Source: Rhizobiaceae bacterium (GTDB taxonomy: Bacteria; Pseudomonadota; Alphaproteobacteria; Rhizobiales; Rhizobiaceae). From it: DNA of 64,000 nucleotides. A program made the position numbers and the translations under genes. Positions 16,703 through 25,857 of this stretch are shown here, piece by piece; positions within the stretch are counted from its first letter, which is position 1; each line of letters begins with the position of its first letter. The notes beneath the pieces were generated by a model. It searched no databases, was not told the DNA's origin, and saw only the letters and a list, made by a program, of their open reading frames with translations. The DNA lies in the NCBI GenBank assembly GCA_019635775.1, contig JAHBYU010000007.1, positions 1 through 64,000 on the forward strand. Direction: 5' to 3'.

Positions 16703-18268
16703 TCAAATCCCCGGAGCGCGCCACATCGAGGTGGTGATTCGTTCGTCCACTAGACGCCTTTGAGCCGCGTAAGCGGGCTCCCAGCGGTGACGTGCATCAT
16801 CGTACACAGCCCTATTCGCCGGATTTGGATCAACCGTGCGATTCCATTTCACGAAATGGCGTCCGGCTTCGGACAGAGAACCGAACTGGCCTATGCCGAC
16901 CGCGGCCGCGGCGGCTCCGCCAAGCGCGGTGGCTTCCCGCACTTTCGGGATACGAAGCTGCCGACCCGTGACGTCTGCTACGATCTGCGGCCACAGGCGG
17001 CCTTTCGATGCACCTCCGGCGAGCGTGAGCGGCGCTTTCGAATCCACCTTTGCGAATTCTTCGACGCGGGCGAGGTTGATCGCGGCGACGATGGCGGCGT
17101 TTTCCTGGATTGCACGGAACATCGATCCCTTATTGGCGATCGCCGGATCGATCGAGAGGTTCAGGAAGGACGGTGCTGCATGATACCAGTTACCGAAGTT
17201 CATTGCGTCCGAGAAAATCGGTATGATTCCGTTGGCGCCTGGCGGTGCCTTCATTGCAAGTTCTTCAATCAGGTCGTAGGCGTCCAGCCCGCGTTCGGCC
17301 GCGTTCTTCACTTCCTCGCCGCAGAAAGCATCGCGGAACCAGCGTGCGGTCAGTCCGACAAAGAATGAAATCGCTTCGGCCTGGTTCATGCCATCCAAGC
17401 CGGCGCTGTTGACCCGCAGGCGCATCGTGCCGTCGACCGACTTTTGCGGGATGTTCACGACCTGCTGCCAGAATGTGCCTCCGAGAATGGCGGCATCGCC
17501 GAACTCGACGACGCCAAGCCCGATCGATCCCATCTGCACGTCACCCCCGCCCGCAACGAAAGGCGTGCCCTGGGCGAGACTGGTCTCTTCTGCGGCCTGC
17601 GCGGTGACCCGGCCGACAATCGTGCCGGGTTCGACCACCCGCGGGAAGAGCGAACGGTCCAGGCCGGCGATCGCGATGAGTTCGTCTGACCAGTTGCGCG
17701 CCGTAAGATCCATGAGGCCGTTTGTTGATCCATTTGTCGGCTCGACTGCGATCTCTCCAGTCAGTTTTGCGCCGATCCAGTCGTTGATCATGGACATCGT
17801 CGTTGCCGTCTCGAAGACTTCGGGGCGGTGCTTGCGCAGCCAGTTAAGACGCGGCAGCGCGCCCAGCGCGAAGGTTTCGCCGGATATGTCATAGAACCGG
17901 CGCTCGAAATCCGCGGCCCGGGCCTTGAGTTCCGCGACTTCCGCGCTGGCGCGGCTGTCGACATTGGCGACGGCCCAAACCTCCTTGCCCGAACGATCAT
18001 AGAGTACGATGGCTTCACGCATGCTTGTGGCGCTGATCGCTGCGATGTCGTTGCCGTCAAGGCCGCAATTCGACAGCGCCTTGGCGATGCAGCGGCGCAG
18101 CAGCGCCCAGCCAGCCTCGACGTCGAAGGACATCGAGCCGGGGACGCCCTCCTCGGGAAGGTGGCGCCATTCCTCCTGTGCGAACCCGATCTGGTTGCCG
18201 GCGCGATCGAATACCACGGCCCGGCCGCTGCCGGTGCCGGCGTCGATAACAAGCAGATGCGTCGTCAC
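16703..18268 (-). CDS. lsrK: Autoinducer-2 kinase LsrK
   Basis: A 521-residue FGGY kinase that phosphorylates imported AI-2 (DPD), giving the inducer that relieves LsrR repression. It matches the E. coli LsrK type closely by motif: LVIDAGTGSGRAVVFD at the N-terminus, GSMSFDVEAGW, SMREAIVLYD, VAGGGDVQMGSIGLGVV, GGTFWQQVVN, ISFFVGLTARWFRDAFC and the C-terminal TTSMWRAPGI. The length equals the family norm (530 in E. coli). I place the start at GTG 18266-18268, which overlaps the lsrR stop (GTGA); the frame is open far upstream, but that part is the shadow of lsrR. lsrK and lsrR are co-transcribed and divergent from lsrGACDB. Confidence 0.95.
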   Translation of the reverse strand: MTTHLLVIDAGTGSGRAVVFDRAGNQIGFAQEEWRHLPEEGVPGSMSFDVEAGWALLRRCIAKALSNCGLDGNDIAAISATSMREAIVLYDRSGKEVWAVANVDSRASAEVAELKARAADFERRFYDISGETFALGALPRLNWLRKHRPEVFETATTMSMINDWIGAKLTGEIAVEPTNGSTNGLMDLTARNWSDELIAIAGLDRSLFPRVVEPGTIVGRVTAQAAEETSLAQGTPFVAGGGDVQMGSIGLGVVEFGDAAILGGTFWQQVVNIPQKSVDGTMRLRVNSAGLDGMNQAEAISFFVGLTARWFRDAFCGEEVKNAAERGLDAYDLIEELAMKAPPGANGIIPIFSDAMNFGNWYHAAPSFLNLSIDPAIANKGSMFRAIQENAAIVAAINLARVEEFAKVDSKAPLTLAGGASKGRLWPQIVADVTGRQLRIPKVREATALGGAAAAAVGIGQFGSLSEAGRHFVKWNRTVDPNPANRAVYDDARHRWEPAYAAQRRLVDERITTSMWRAPGI

Positions 18269-19224
18269 TTTCCTCTCCTCAACAATTCCTCGGCAGTCGC
18301 CTGATCGGTGATCAGTATGTTGGCGAGCCGGCCGCGCAGCAGGCCGAGAATGGCGTCGACCTTCTGCAACCCGGCGGCGGCCGCGGCGCGATTGGGGATA
18401 TGGCGCAGATCCTCGACCCTGATGGCGACGACATGGCGATGGATGTCGAGGTCGAGGATCTCGCCCTGCGCGTCGTAGAAGTAGCCGAGGATGTCGCCGA
18501 CCGCGCCGCGCCGCGCGAAGAGCTCGATCTCCGTGCTGGTGCAGTAGCCGTAGCGGACAAGCGTTGCCGCGCTGGAGACGACACCGACGCCGATCAGCGC
18601 CATGCGCGCGGTCGCCGCCATGTCCAGAACATAGCGGACATAAGGTTCGAGCCGCAGCATCTCTGCGAGTTCCTGCGAGGACACGCGCAGCGGCGTCGGG
18701 ATCAGGTGGGCGTTGCTTTGCGGGCCGTAAAGGCCGGTGGTGCTCACATAGGCAGACACTCCGCCGGTCAGGCTGACCAGCGACACATTGTTCTGTGGAA
18801 AGGTCGGCGAGGCATAACGAAGGGCGGTTGCGACCGTCTCGCCCCAGCCGATGGCCAGCAGATCGTTCGGTTCCAGCTTCTGCATCAGGAAGCTTGCCGC
18901 CGCACGTCCGATTCGCGGCACGACCGGCAACTCGCTGGCGCTGGGCACAACGCGTGCGTCGACAAGACCAAACGCCGAGATCAACTGCTTCTGGAGCGTC
19001 AGGCATCCCGCATGCGGGGCATTGATCCTCAGTTCAATAAGCCCGCTCTGCCGTCCCTTCTCCAGCAGGCGCGACACCTTGATACGCGAGACGCCAAGCA
19101 TGTCGGCGACCTCGTTCTGGGTCAGCCCGTCATTGTAGTAGTGCCAGGCGGCCCGCGTGATCTGCTCGACCTCATCGGGCTCGAAGGGGGACGCCGTCTC
19201 CGTGTCCTGGAGGGTCTGGGACAT
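18265..19224 (-). CDS. lsrR: LsrR, SorC/DeoR-type repressor of the lsr operon
   Basis: A 319-residue regulator of the SorC family: N-terminal HTH (about 25-60, WHYYNDGLTQNEVADMLGVSRIKVSRLLEKG) and a sugar-phosphate-binding C-terminal domain (about 70-315, with IGWGETVATALRY). In enteric bacteria LsrR represses lsr genes until phospho-AI-2 binds. The gene overlaps lsrK by 4 bp and is divergent from lsrG. A near-perfect palindrome in the gap (19256-19274) is a good candidate for its operator and would allow autoregulation. Confidence 0.94.
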   Translation of the reverse strand: MSQTLQDTETASPFEPDEVEQITRAAWHYYNDGLTQNEVADMLGVSRIKVSRLLEKGRQSGLIELRINAPHAGCLTLQKQLISAFGLVDARVVPSASELPVVPRIGRAAASFLMQKLEPNDLLAIGWGETVATALRYASPTFPQNNVSLVSLTGGVSAYVSTTGLYGPQSNAHLIPTPLRVSSQELAEMLRLEPYVRYVLDMAATARMALIGVGVVSSAATLVRYGYCTSTEIELFARRGAVGDILGYFYDAQGEILDLDIHRHVVAIRVEDLRHIPNRAAAAAGLQKVDAILGLLRGRLANILITDQATAEELLRRGK

Positions 19225-19255
19225 CCGCAGGATTCCTCTCTCGATGCGCGTTCAA

Positions 19256-19274
19256 ATGATCAACAGTTGATCAT
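19256..19274. promoter_or_regulatory. Probable LsrR operator
   Basis: ATGATCAAC-A-GTTGATCAT, a perfect 9+1+9 palindrome in the 213-bp gap between lsrR and lsrG. A related word (GTTCAAATGA at 19250-19259, and TGTTCAAAATGACA at 19334-19347) occurs again near a TTGACA box at 19324-19329, suggesting a second half-site close to the lsrG promoter. Confidence 0.6.
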
Positions 19275-19437
19275 GGTGTCAACAAGCAAACGCATTGTGC
19301 GCTGCAATATGCCGGCATGCGTATTGACATGAGTGTTCAAAATGACATTCTTGTATCAGATGATCACGATGCCTTGGGGAGGAGCACCAAGTGTCGGCCG
19401 GATCGTTCAGCTCAGATATTCAGACAGGACCGCGTCA

Positions 19438-19758
19438 ATGTTCGTTCAGCTTGTGCACATCCGCCTCAAACCCGGCTGCGTGGAGCAGTTTCTCGATGTG
19501 TTCCGGGTGAACTACGAAGGGACGCGCGCCGAGCCCGGCAACTATCGCTTCGACGTGCTGCAGGATTCCGAGGACGAGAATCATTTCGTGATCTACGAAG
19601 TGTTCGAGAACGAGGCAGCAGTCGATGCACATCGTCAGACGGAGCACTACAGGCAGACCACCGAAGGGCTGAAGGCCCTGATGGCGACCGGCGAGCGTCA
19701 GAAGCAGTTCTTCAGCCTCGTCATGCCCGACCGCGAAGCTGCCCTGGCAGGAGAGTGA
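19438..19758 (+). CDS. lsrG: LsrG, phospho-AI-2 isomerase (ABM-fold protein)
   Basis: A 106-residue antibiotic-monooxygenase-fold protein. In E. coli LsrG isomerises phospho-DPD to 3-hydroxy-2,4-pentanedione-5-phosphate, ending the signal. The sequence follows LsrG: MFVQLVHIRLKPG, FLDVFRVNYEGTRAEPGNYRFDVLQD, FVIYEVFENEAAVDAHRQTEHY, and a terminal FFSLVMP. The start is ATG 19438, which gives the family N-terminus; the open frame extends 105 bp further up. It is first in the lsr operon here, whereas in E. coli lsrG follows lsrF near the end. The lsrF thiolase that should act next is missing from this operon. Confidence 0.92.
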   Translation: MFVQLVHIRLKPGCVEQFLDVFRVNYEGTRAEPGNYRFDVLQDSEDENHFVIYEVFENEAAVDAHRQTEHYRQTTEGLKALMATGERQKQFFSLVMPDREAALAGE

Positions 19759-19863
19759 GTCTTTGCACCCGCTGCGTCGCATGATCAGGACGAGACCGGG
19801 ACGCGGCGTCGTCGCTGCGAGCGGCGCTCCCTTGGCGGCGGGCGCATATGCAGGGTTCGCCCG

Positions 19864-21378
19864 ATGATTGCGGCCGCACCGTCTTCCGTTCCGCTCGTGT
19901 CGCTGCGCGACGTATGGAAAGTGTTCGAGAGCGTCACCGTGCTGCGCGGCATCGATCTCGACATTTATCCCGGAAGGGTCCTGGCGCTGCTCGGTGGAAA
20001 CGGCTCCGGCAAATCCACGATGGTCAAGATCCTCTCTGGCGCCTACCAGCCGACCGCAGGCGTCATCGAGGTAAAGGGTGTGCCGACGGTTCTTTCCCAT
20101 CCCTCGGATGCGCATGCCAAGGGCATCTACATGGTTCCGCAGGAGCCGCACATCTTCCCCAACCTGTCCGTTATGGAAAATCTCACGGCCGGCCTGAAAG
20201 GCGATCCCGACGCCAACGAGGCCCGGGCGCTGACGGTAGCGCGCGAGATTGGCCTCGATACGGATTTTGACTCTCCCGGAGGAGAGCTTTCGATAGCCAG
20301 CCAGCAGCTTGTCGAGATCACGCGGGGCCTGCTGCGTAATGCGCGCGTCCTCATACTCGACGAGCCCACCTCATCGCTGACCCGCCGCGAGGTGGCGAAT
20401 CTCGCGCGGCAGATGAAGGAACTGAAAGCGCGTGGCATAGGCCTTTTGTTCATATCGCATCGACTGAACGAGGTGCTCGAACTGACCGACGACACGCAGG
20501 TCCTGCGCGATGGAAGAATCGTGCTGAATGCGCCGTCGGCGGAACTGACCACCGATATGCTGGTCGAGGCGATGTTGCCGGCCGACTTCGCGCCGCCCTC
20601 CGATATTACGGAACGCGATCCCGGTACCGCAAGCAGCCCCTCTGACAAAAGCGCCGTGCTCTCGGTGCGCAACCTCTCCAGCCGGTTGTTCCGGGATGTC
20701 AGCTTCGATGTGTACCCCGGCGAAGTGCTCGGCATATCGGGTGTCGTCGGCTCCGGCCGGACTGAACTTGCCGAGGCCATCTACGGTATCGACGCTTTCG
20801 CCAAAGGCGAGGTGCACATCGCCGGTCGCGCCGCGCCACGCCGGTCGCCACAGATTTCGCAGGCCATGGGCTTGTCCTACGTGCCGGAAGACAGGCATGC
20901 CCACGGCATTTTTCTCGCGTTGCCGAGTTCACAGACAGTGACCGCCGGCCTTCTGTCACTAGGCCGGTCGCGCTTCATGAAGCGCGATCATGAGTTATCG
21001 CTGACGCAGGAATTCATCGACCGCTTGCGGATAAAGCTCTCGTCGCCGCTTCAAGTCGCGCGGACGCTGAGCGGCGGAAATCAGCAGAAGGTCGTGCTTG
21101 CCAAGACGCTGGCGCCGGCGCCGCGCGTGATCATCCTCGACGAGCCGACGCGCGGGATCGATGCGCGGGCAAGGCAGGACGTCTACAGGACCATTCGCGA
21201 GCTGACCGCGGAAGGTGTGGGTGTCGTCGTCATCTCGTCGGAGGTCGGCGAGATCGCCGAGGTGGCCGACCGCGTCATGGTGATGCGCCGTGGACGGCTG
21301 GTGCCGCTTCCCGGCGGGCCAAAAAGCGTCGAGCAGATATCCGCAGCAACCTTCGCCGCCAACGGTGCCGCGGCATGA
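19864..21378 (+). CDS. lsrA: AI-2 ABC transporter ATPase LsrA
   Basis: A 504-residue ATPase with two fused nucleotide-binding domains, as in all ribose-type importers (E. coli LsrA has 511). NBD1: Walker A GGNGSGKST (about 44-52), signature LSIASQQLVEITR, Walker B LILDEPTSS. NBD2: degenerate P-loop SGVVGSGRTE, signature [13 protein letters not shown], Walker [13 protein letters not shown]. The start is ATG 19864, 105 bp after lsrG, and the stop overlaps lsrC by 4 bp (ATGA). It energises AI-2 import with LsrC, LsrD and LsrB. Confidence 0.93.
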   Translation: MIAAAPSSVPLVSLRDVWKVFESVTVLRGIDLDIYPGRVLALLGGNGSGKSTMVKILSGAYQPTAGVIEVKGVPTVLSHPSDAHAKGIYMVPQEPHIFPNLSVMENLTAGLKGDPDANEARALTVAREIGLDTDFDSPGGELSIASQQLVEITRGLLRNARVLILDEPTSSLTRREVANLARQMKELKARGIGLLFISHRLNEVLELTDDTQVLRDGRIVLNAPSAELTTDMLVEAMLPADFAPPSDITERDPGTASSPSDKSAVLSVRNLSSRLFRDVSFDVYPGEVLGISGVVGSGRTELAEAIYGIDAFAKGEVHIAGRAAPRRSPQISQAMGLSYVPEDRHAHGIFLALPSSQTVTAGLLSLGRSRFMKRDHELSLTQEFIDRLRIKLSSPLQVARTLSGGNQQKVVLAKTLAPAPRVIILDEPTRGIDARARQDVYRTIRELTAEGVGVVVISSEVGEIAEVADRVMVMRRGRLVPLPGGPKSVEQISAATFAANGAAA

Positions 21379-22400
21379 TCAAGAGGATTGTAAAAAGCCG
21401 GGAGTTCCTCGTGCTGGCGCTGCTGGTGGCGATGATCTTCGCCGTCTCGACGGTCAACGCCGCCGTGCTGAGGCCGCTGACGCTGATCAACATCGTCAAT
21501 TCCTCCCTGTTCCTGATACTGATCGCCATAGGCCAGATGTTTGTCGTCATGACGCGCGGCATCGACGTTTCGGTCGGCGCGATCGCCGGGCTTTCGGCCG
21601 TGATTTTCGGGATTGCGCTGAATGCGGGAATACCGCTGCCGATCGCTATGCTGTGCGCGCTGCTGACCGGATGTCTGTGTGGAAGCGTGAACGCGGCCGG
21701 GATCGTGTTCGTGGGCATTCCGCCGATCATCATGACGCTGGGTACGCTCGGCGCCTATCGGGGCCTGATGCGCGTCCTTACCGGCGGAAGCTGGATCGAG
21801 TCGATTCCGCAGAGCATCAAGACACTTGCCGTGACCCGCTACATGAGCGTGCCACTGATGGTCTGGGCCGTCGCCGCGCTTGTCATCATTCTTGCGGTGC
21901 TGCTTTACCGCATCAAGGCTGTCCGCAATTTCTACGCGGTGGGCGACAATCGGGAAGGCGCCTACCTGCTCGGTATCAACGTGCGGGCGACGGAGTTCAC
22001 CGCCTATGCGCTGGCGGGGGTATTCGCCGGTGCCGCCGCAATCGTGTTCACAGGGCAGATCGGCTTCGTCCCGATGCAGACCGGCTCGGGCCAGGAACTC
22101 AAGGCGATCGCTGCAGTGGTGCTGGGCGGCGTCAGCCTGATGGGCGGGACAGGTACGATCTGGTCCGCCGTGATCGGCGCGCTGTTCCTGACCACGGTCG
22201 ATTCGATGATGATCTTCCTCAAGGTCCCCGGCTCCTGGAACAACGCGGTCGCTGGAGGCGTGCTGCTTGCCATCGTCGTGTTTGACTACCTGATCCGGCG
22301 AACCGTTCGCAATCGCCAGCTGGCGATGCGCGCGGCCGAGATGCACCATGCCGAGCAGGATCACGATACCCCGCTGCAGCCGAAAGAGGCCGTGCGATGA
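21375..22400 (+). CDS. lsrC: AI-2 ABC transporter permease LsrC
   Basis: A 341-residue ribose-type permease with about 8-10 membrane helices. The typical segments are FVVMTRGIDVSVGAIAGLSAV (substrate-path motif of the RbsC family), FVGIPPIIMTLGTLGAYRGLM and AVGDNREGAYLLGINV (cytoplasmic coupling loop). It is the first of two different permeases (with LsrD), as in characterised Lsr systems, and overlaps its neighbours by 4 bp on each side. The LsrC/LsrD labels follow gene order and could be swapped only by comparison with the two enteric paralogues. Confidence 0.9.
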   Translation: MIKRIVKSREFLVLALLVAMIFAVSTVNAAVLRPLTLINIVNSSLFLILIAIGQMFVVMTRGIDVSVGAIAGLSAVIFGIALNAGIPLPIAMLCALLTGCLCGSVNAAGIVFVGIPPIIMTLGTLGAYRGLMRVLTGGSWIESIPQSIKTLAVTRYMSVPLMVWAVAALVIILAVLLYRIKAVRNFYAVGDNREGAYLLGINVRATEFTAYALAGVFAGAAAIVFTGQIGFVPMQTGSGQELKAIAAVVLGGVSLMGGTGTIWSAVIGALFLTTVDSMMIFLKVPGSWNNAVAGGVLLAIVVFDYLIRRTVRNRQLAMRAAEMHHAEQDHDTPLQPKEAVR

Positions 22401-23461
22401 AAGGCTTGACCGTTTTCAGAAGCTGGGAGTTCATGCTGGCCGTCGTGCTGGTGCTGGAACTTCTGGTGCTCGGCCTGATCAATCCCGCCTTCCTCAACAT
22501 CGAGAACCTGCTGTTCTCGACCAGCGACTTCGCCCATGTGATCATTGCTGCGATCGGGCTGACACTGATCATCATGACGGGCGGCATCGACATTTCCGGC
22601 GTATCGATCATGGGCCTCGCCTCCATAGTGCTTGGCCTCGCCTTCATCGCCGGCATACCGATCGGTTTTGCCGTCGTGATTGCGCTGGGCGTCGGGATCG
22701 CGGCGGGCGCGCTTAACGGGGCGGTTGTCGCGAACACCGACGTCAATCCGCTGATCGTGACGCTCGCGACACTGTTTCTCTATGCGGGTGTCGCAACGGG
22801 CCTTCCGACCTTGCTCGATATTCTGGGTTTCCAGGCATATGGAGCCGGCGGCTTCGAGGCCTACCAGTATGAAGGCATCACCGGCCTGCCCAAAACGTTT
22901 ACCTGGATCGGTTCCGGGCGGATAGGTTGGGTGCCGATGCCGCTCGTGATCGCACTCCTGCTCGCGGCGGCCGCCACCTGGCTGATGCTGTTCACCCGTT
23001 TCGGCCGCTATCTCAAGCTGATCGGCGTTTCGCCCGCCGTGGCCCATTTCACCGGCGTGCCGATCAAGCGCACGCTTGTCGCGGTCTATGCGATGAACGG
23101 TTTCGCCGTCGCCGTCGGCGGCCTGGTGCTGACGGCCTATCTCGGCTCGGCGCGCTCCGATCTCGGCAGCGAGGCGCTGTTGAGCATCATAACCGCAGTC
23201 GTGCTCGGCGGGTCTTCGATCTATGGCGGACAAGGCTCTGTGCTCGGGACGCTGCTTGCCGGCTTCGTGCTTGGCTTCATGCGGCAGGGGCTGCTCGCGC
23301 TGGGCATCAGCAGCGACGTGGTTCCGGTGCTCATCGGGGTGCTTCTGGTCGGTTCCGTGGCGCTGAGGATAGGCCTTGCACGGCTGAGCACCGCGCGAGC
23401 CAACCGAGCCGCCTTCGCCGCCGAGCGGATGGCGGTGGAAGGGAACGGCGGAATGCCCTGA
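22397..23461 (+). CDS. lsrD: AI-2 ABC transporter permease LsrD
   Basis: A 354-residue ribose-type permease, the second of the heterodimeric pair. It has [45 protein letters not shown] and [19 protein letters not shown]. It overlaps lsrC by 4 bp and precedes lsrB by 62 bp. It is longer than RbsC and has an inserted hydrophilic segment (about residues 135-175, [18 protein letters not shown]), which I see only in this protein of the set. Confidence 0.9.
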   Translation: MKGLTVFRSWEFMLAVVLVLELLVLGLINPAFLNIENLLFSTSDFAHVIIAAIGLTLIIMTGGIDISGVSIMGLASIVLGLAFIAGIPIGFAVVIALGVGIAAGALNGAVVANTDVNPLIVTLATLFLYAGVATGLPTLLDILGFQAYGAGGFEAYQYEGITGLPKTFTWIGSGRIGWVPMPLVIALLLAAAATWLMLFTRFGRYLKLIGVSPAVAHFTGVPIKRTLVAVYAMNGFAVAVGGLVLTAYLGSARSDLGSEALLSIITAVVLGGSSIYGGQGSVLGTLLAGFVLGFMRQGLLALGISSDVVPVLIGVLLVGSVALRIGLARLSTARANRAAFAAERMAVEGNGGMP

Positions 23462-23523
23462 CGGCATCCGCCTGGACGGGCCGACAAGGGCCAGAAACTG
23501 ATCTCAAGTGGAGGAAAGTGGAA

Positions 23524-24561
23524 ATGACAACAGGACTGAGAACGTTGGGAATACTGGCGGCATCGGCCGTCGCGCTCGCCTTGACGGCAAACGCCGCCAA
23601 GGCCGTGGACTCGAAGATTGCTTTCATTCCCAAGCTGACGGGCGTTGGCTTCTTCGAGTCGGGCGGCAAGGGCGCCGTCGAAATGGGCAAGGAACTGGGC
23701 ATCGAGGTGAAGTATGACGGCCCTTCGGAAGCCTCGGTTTCCGGACAGGTCGAGTTCATAAACAACTTCGTCAACCAGGGCTACAACGGCATCGCCATCT
23801 CGTCGCTTTCGCCCGATGGCCTGTGTGAGGCGCTCAAGCGCGCGATGGACCGCGGCGTGAAGGTCCTGACCTGGGACAGCGACGTCAATCCGGAGTGCCG
23901 CAGCTACTACATCAACCAGGGTACCTCGGAGCAACTCGGCGCGCTGCTCGTCCAGATGGCCGCGGACCAGATGGAAGATCCAAGCGCCCCAAAGAAGGTG
24001 GCGTTCCACTACTCGTCACCGACCGTGACGGACCAGAACCAGTGGGCCGAAGTGGCAAAGCGGATCATCGCGGAGAAGTATCCGAGCTGGGAAGTGGTGG
24101 CGACCGAGTTCTCCAACCAGGATGCGCAGAAGGCGGTGCAGGTGCCGACCGCGCTGTTCCAGACCTATCCGGACCTCGATGCCGTCATCGCACCTGACGC
24201 CAACGCGCTTCCGGGTACTGCCCAGGCGGCCGAGAACCTCGGCCTGGGCGGCAAGGTCATCGTCACCGGCTTCTCGACGCCCAACACGATGCGGCAATAT
24301 GTGAAGTCGGGAACGGTCAACCAGTTCGGCCTGTGGGACGTGGTGGTGCAGGGCAAGCTGTCGGTCTTCATCGCCAACGAACTCGTCCAGGGAAAGACCT
24401 TTAAGGTGGGCGACAAGATCGAAGTCCCCGGCATAGGCACCGTCGAGGTGAGCCCGAACTCCGTACAGGGCTATGACTACGAGGCCGACAACAACGGCAT
24501 CATCCTGCTGCCTGAGCGGACCGTGTTCAAGGCCGACAACATCGACAATTTCGACTTCTGA
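23524..24561 (+). CDS. lsrB: AI-2 binding protein LsrB
   Basis: A 345-residue periplasmic AI-2 receptor with a signal peptide of about 27 residues (cleavage near AKAVDS). The residues that hold AI-2 in Salmonella LsrB are all present at matching places: K37 ([11 protein letters not shown]), D118 (LTWDSDV), D170-Q171 (TVTDQNQW), P224 and A226 ([10 protein letters not shown]). That makes true AI-2 binding likely, not just a ribose-like ligand. The ATG at 23524 follows GGAGG and GTGG purine stretches; the frame is open upstream inside lsrD but that is shadow. It is the last gene of the operon and is followed by a 9-bp-stem hairpin at 24574-24600. Confidence 0.95.
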   Translation: MTTGLRTLGILAASAVALALTANAAKAVDSKIAFIPKLTGVGFFESGGKGAVEMGKELGIEVKYDGPSEASVSGQVEFINNFVNQGYNGIAISSLSPDGLCEALKRAMDRGVKVLTWDSDVNPECRSYYINQGTSEQLGALLVQMAADQMEDPSAPKKVAFHYSSPTVTDQNQWAEVAKRIIAEKYPSWEVVATEFSNQDAQKAVQVPTALFQTYPDLDAVIAPDANALPGTAQAAENLGLGGKVIVTGFSTPNTMRQYVKSGTVNQFGLWDVVVQGKLSVFIANELVQGKTFKVGDKIEVPGIGTVEVSPNSVQGYDYEADNNGIILLPERTVFKADNIDNFDF

Positions 24562-24573
24562 CAGGTCGAGACT

Positions 24574-24600
24574 CTGCCGCAGTCATTCAGGCTGCGGCAG
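24574..24600 (+). terminator. Hairpin after lsrB
   Basis: CTGCCGCAG (24574-24582) and CTGCGGCAG (24592-24600) form a perfect 9-bp stem with a 9-nt loop, 12 bp after the lsrB stop. It probably protects the lsrB 3' end or ends the operon; no T-run follows. Confidence 0.6.
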
Positions 24601-24962
24601 GCCTGGCGGTGAAAATGGCGCGCCGTTACCCGCCGCCACTGCACCGCCTGTTCCCCGAAACCATACAGTGATCGCCCCCGAGACGCCGCCGCGTACATGG
24701 CTGGAGGCGGGACTTGCCGGCTACGCCGATGGTCGTAGACGTCGCGACGAGTTTCTCGCCATCGCGCGCTAGCCGCGTCCTTCAACAAAGAATCGGTTGT
24801 GCGTTCACCTCAAATTCCTCGGACGGCCACCGCAAGGCGCGCGAAGCGCCGCAAGTGCGGTCCAAAGGCGGTGCGATGGAAGCGAAAGCTCGAGCTGAGG
24901 TGGATCCGGCGGCGCATGCCCAGCCGCGTTTGAACTCAATCGTTTTGGCCATCGCCACGGAC
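24601..24962. other. Intergenic stretch between the convergent lsr and TIM-barrel operons
   Basis: No clear gene is seen in these 362 bases. A short open frame ends at 24772 and its last 33 codons read like protein (ETPPRTWLEAGLAGYADGRRRR); it could start at a GTG near 24668 but has no recognisable homology or clear ribosome site. It may be a fragment of a lost gene. The rest looks non-coding. Confidence 0.4.
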
Positions 24963-25790
24963 TCAATCCAGTCCTGCGACGAAGACCAGAGAGCGCGATA
25001 GAGAAAGCCGGATATGCTCCAGTGAAACAGGGGATGAACGCCGGGTAGGCTCTGATCGCCCGAAGCGTTCGAGCCTGAGAGGGAGCTCAATCGTCACCGG
25101 TAGCGAGGCCGGAAGGTGTGCCCACACCGCCTTATAGTCGATCGAGCCATCCCCGATTGCGGTGAAAGTCCAGTCATTCCCTATGCTTGCGACATCTTTC
25201 AAATGGCAATGGATTATGCGGTCTGTGCGGTCGCAGAGATCGGCTTCCGGCCTTTTCGCCTCCCGGCTGTACGTAAAGACGTTGCCTATGTCGTAGTTCA
25301 ACCCGACATCCGGAGAACCCAATTCGTCAATGAGGAGGGTTCCCTCCCGCGCATTGCCGATGAGGTCTCCACTACCGTGACCTGGATTCTCAAGCGCAAG
25401 CTTGATTCCAGCCGCTCTGCATTCTGCACTGACTGCTCGCAGCAGGCTGACAATTTGGTTGCGCGAATTTCGTCGGCCACTGTTTGTTATGAGGAATCGT
25501 GCGCCGAGCGTTGCTGCGAAACCGATACGTCGTCTCAGCATCCGCGCGGAATCCGGGTTACTCAGATCCATATGAGCCGACACGGCGTTTGCAGCCAGGC
25601 CGGCGGAGGCGATCCGTCGCGCCAGGTCCCGGCCGCTTGCCGCCGAGAACGCCTCCTCGTCGAAATCCAGGTATCCCTTGATGTAGGCCGGCTCGATGGA
25701 CCGGCAGCCGGACGCCGCGATCTCCTCGATGGCCTGCTCCATGGGATAGCCGTCGAAGAGCGCGGTCGATACGGATACGATGCGGGACAT
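24963..25790 (-). CDS. Sugar phosphate isomerase/epimerase-family TIM-barrel protein
   Basis: A 275-residue TIM-barrel protein of the AP-endonuclease-2/xylose-isomerase-like superfamily. Visible metal- and substrate-site segments are KLALENPGHGSGDL, NYDIGNVFTYSRE and HCHLKDV. The frame is open further upstream, but ATG 25788-25790 (MSRIVSVST) gives the standard first beta-strand and is preceded by a tract of ten Gs acting as ribosome site. It is the third gene of the minus-strand operon with the RuBisCO-like protein and the ApnO-like enzyme. By context it could be a decarboxylase, isomerase or epimerase of the 3-oxo-isoapionate route (OiaC of that pathway is one candidate), but I cannot assign it from sequence alone. 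Confidence 0.82.
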   Translation of the reverse strand: MSRIVSVSTALFDGYPMEQAIEEIAASGCRSIEPAYIKGYLDFDEEAFSAASGRDLARRIASAGLAANAVSAHMDLSNPDSARMLRRRIGFAATLGARFLITNSGRRNSRNQIVSLLRAVSAECRAAGIKLALENPGHGSGDLIGNAREGTLLIDELGSPDVGLNYDIGNVFTYSREAKRPEADLCDRTDRIIHCHLKDVASIGNDWTFTAIGDGSIDYKAVWAHLPASLPVTIELPLRLERFGRSEPTRRSSPVSLEHIRLSLSRSLVFVAGLD

Positions 25791-25795
25791 TTTCG

Positions 25796-25805
25796 CCCCC
25801 CCCCC
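25796..25805 (-). repeat. Homopolymeric tract of ten Gs at the ribosome site of the TIM-barrel gene
   Basis: On the minus strand ten consecutive Gs lie 5 nt upstream of the ATG at 25790, exactly where the Shine-Dalgarno sequence should be. Such tracts can change length by slippage and so alter translation. They are also common sites of sequencing error. Confidence 0.7.
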
Positions 25806-25857
25806 GGCGGCTACGCCATCAGTTGTACTATGGCAGCTATTACATTCCTGGGATGGG

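Noticed and set aside
21183-23467. Long minus-strand frames opposite lsrC and lsrD (393 and 368 residues)
   Set aside because: They are rich in H, D, R, Q, the usual mirror of hydrophobic membrane proteins, and have no motifs.
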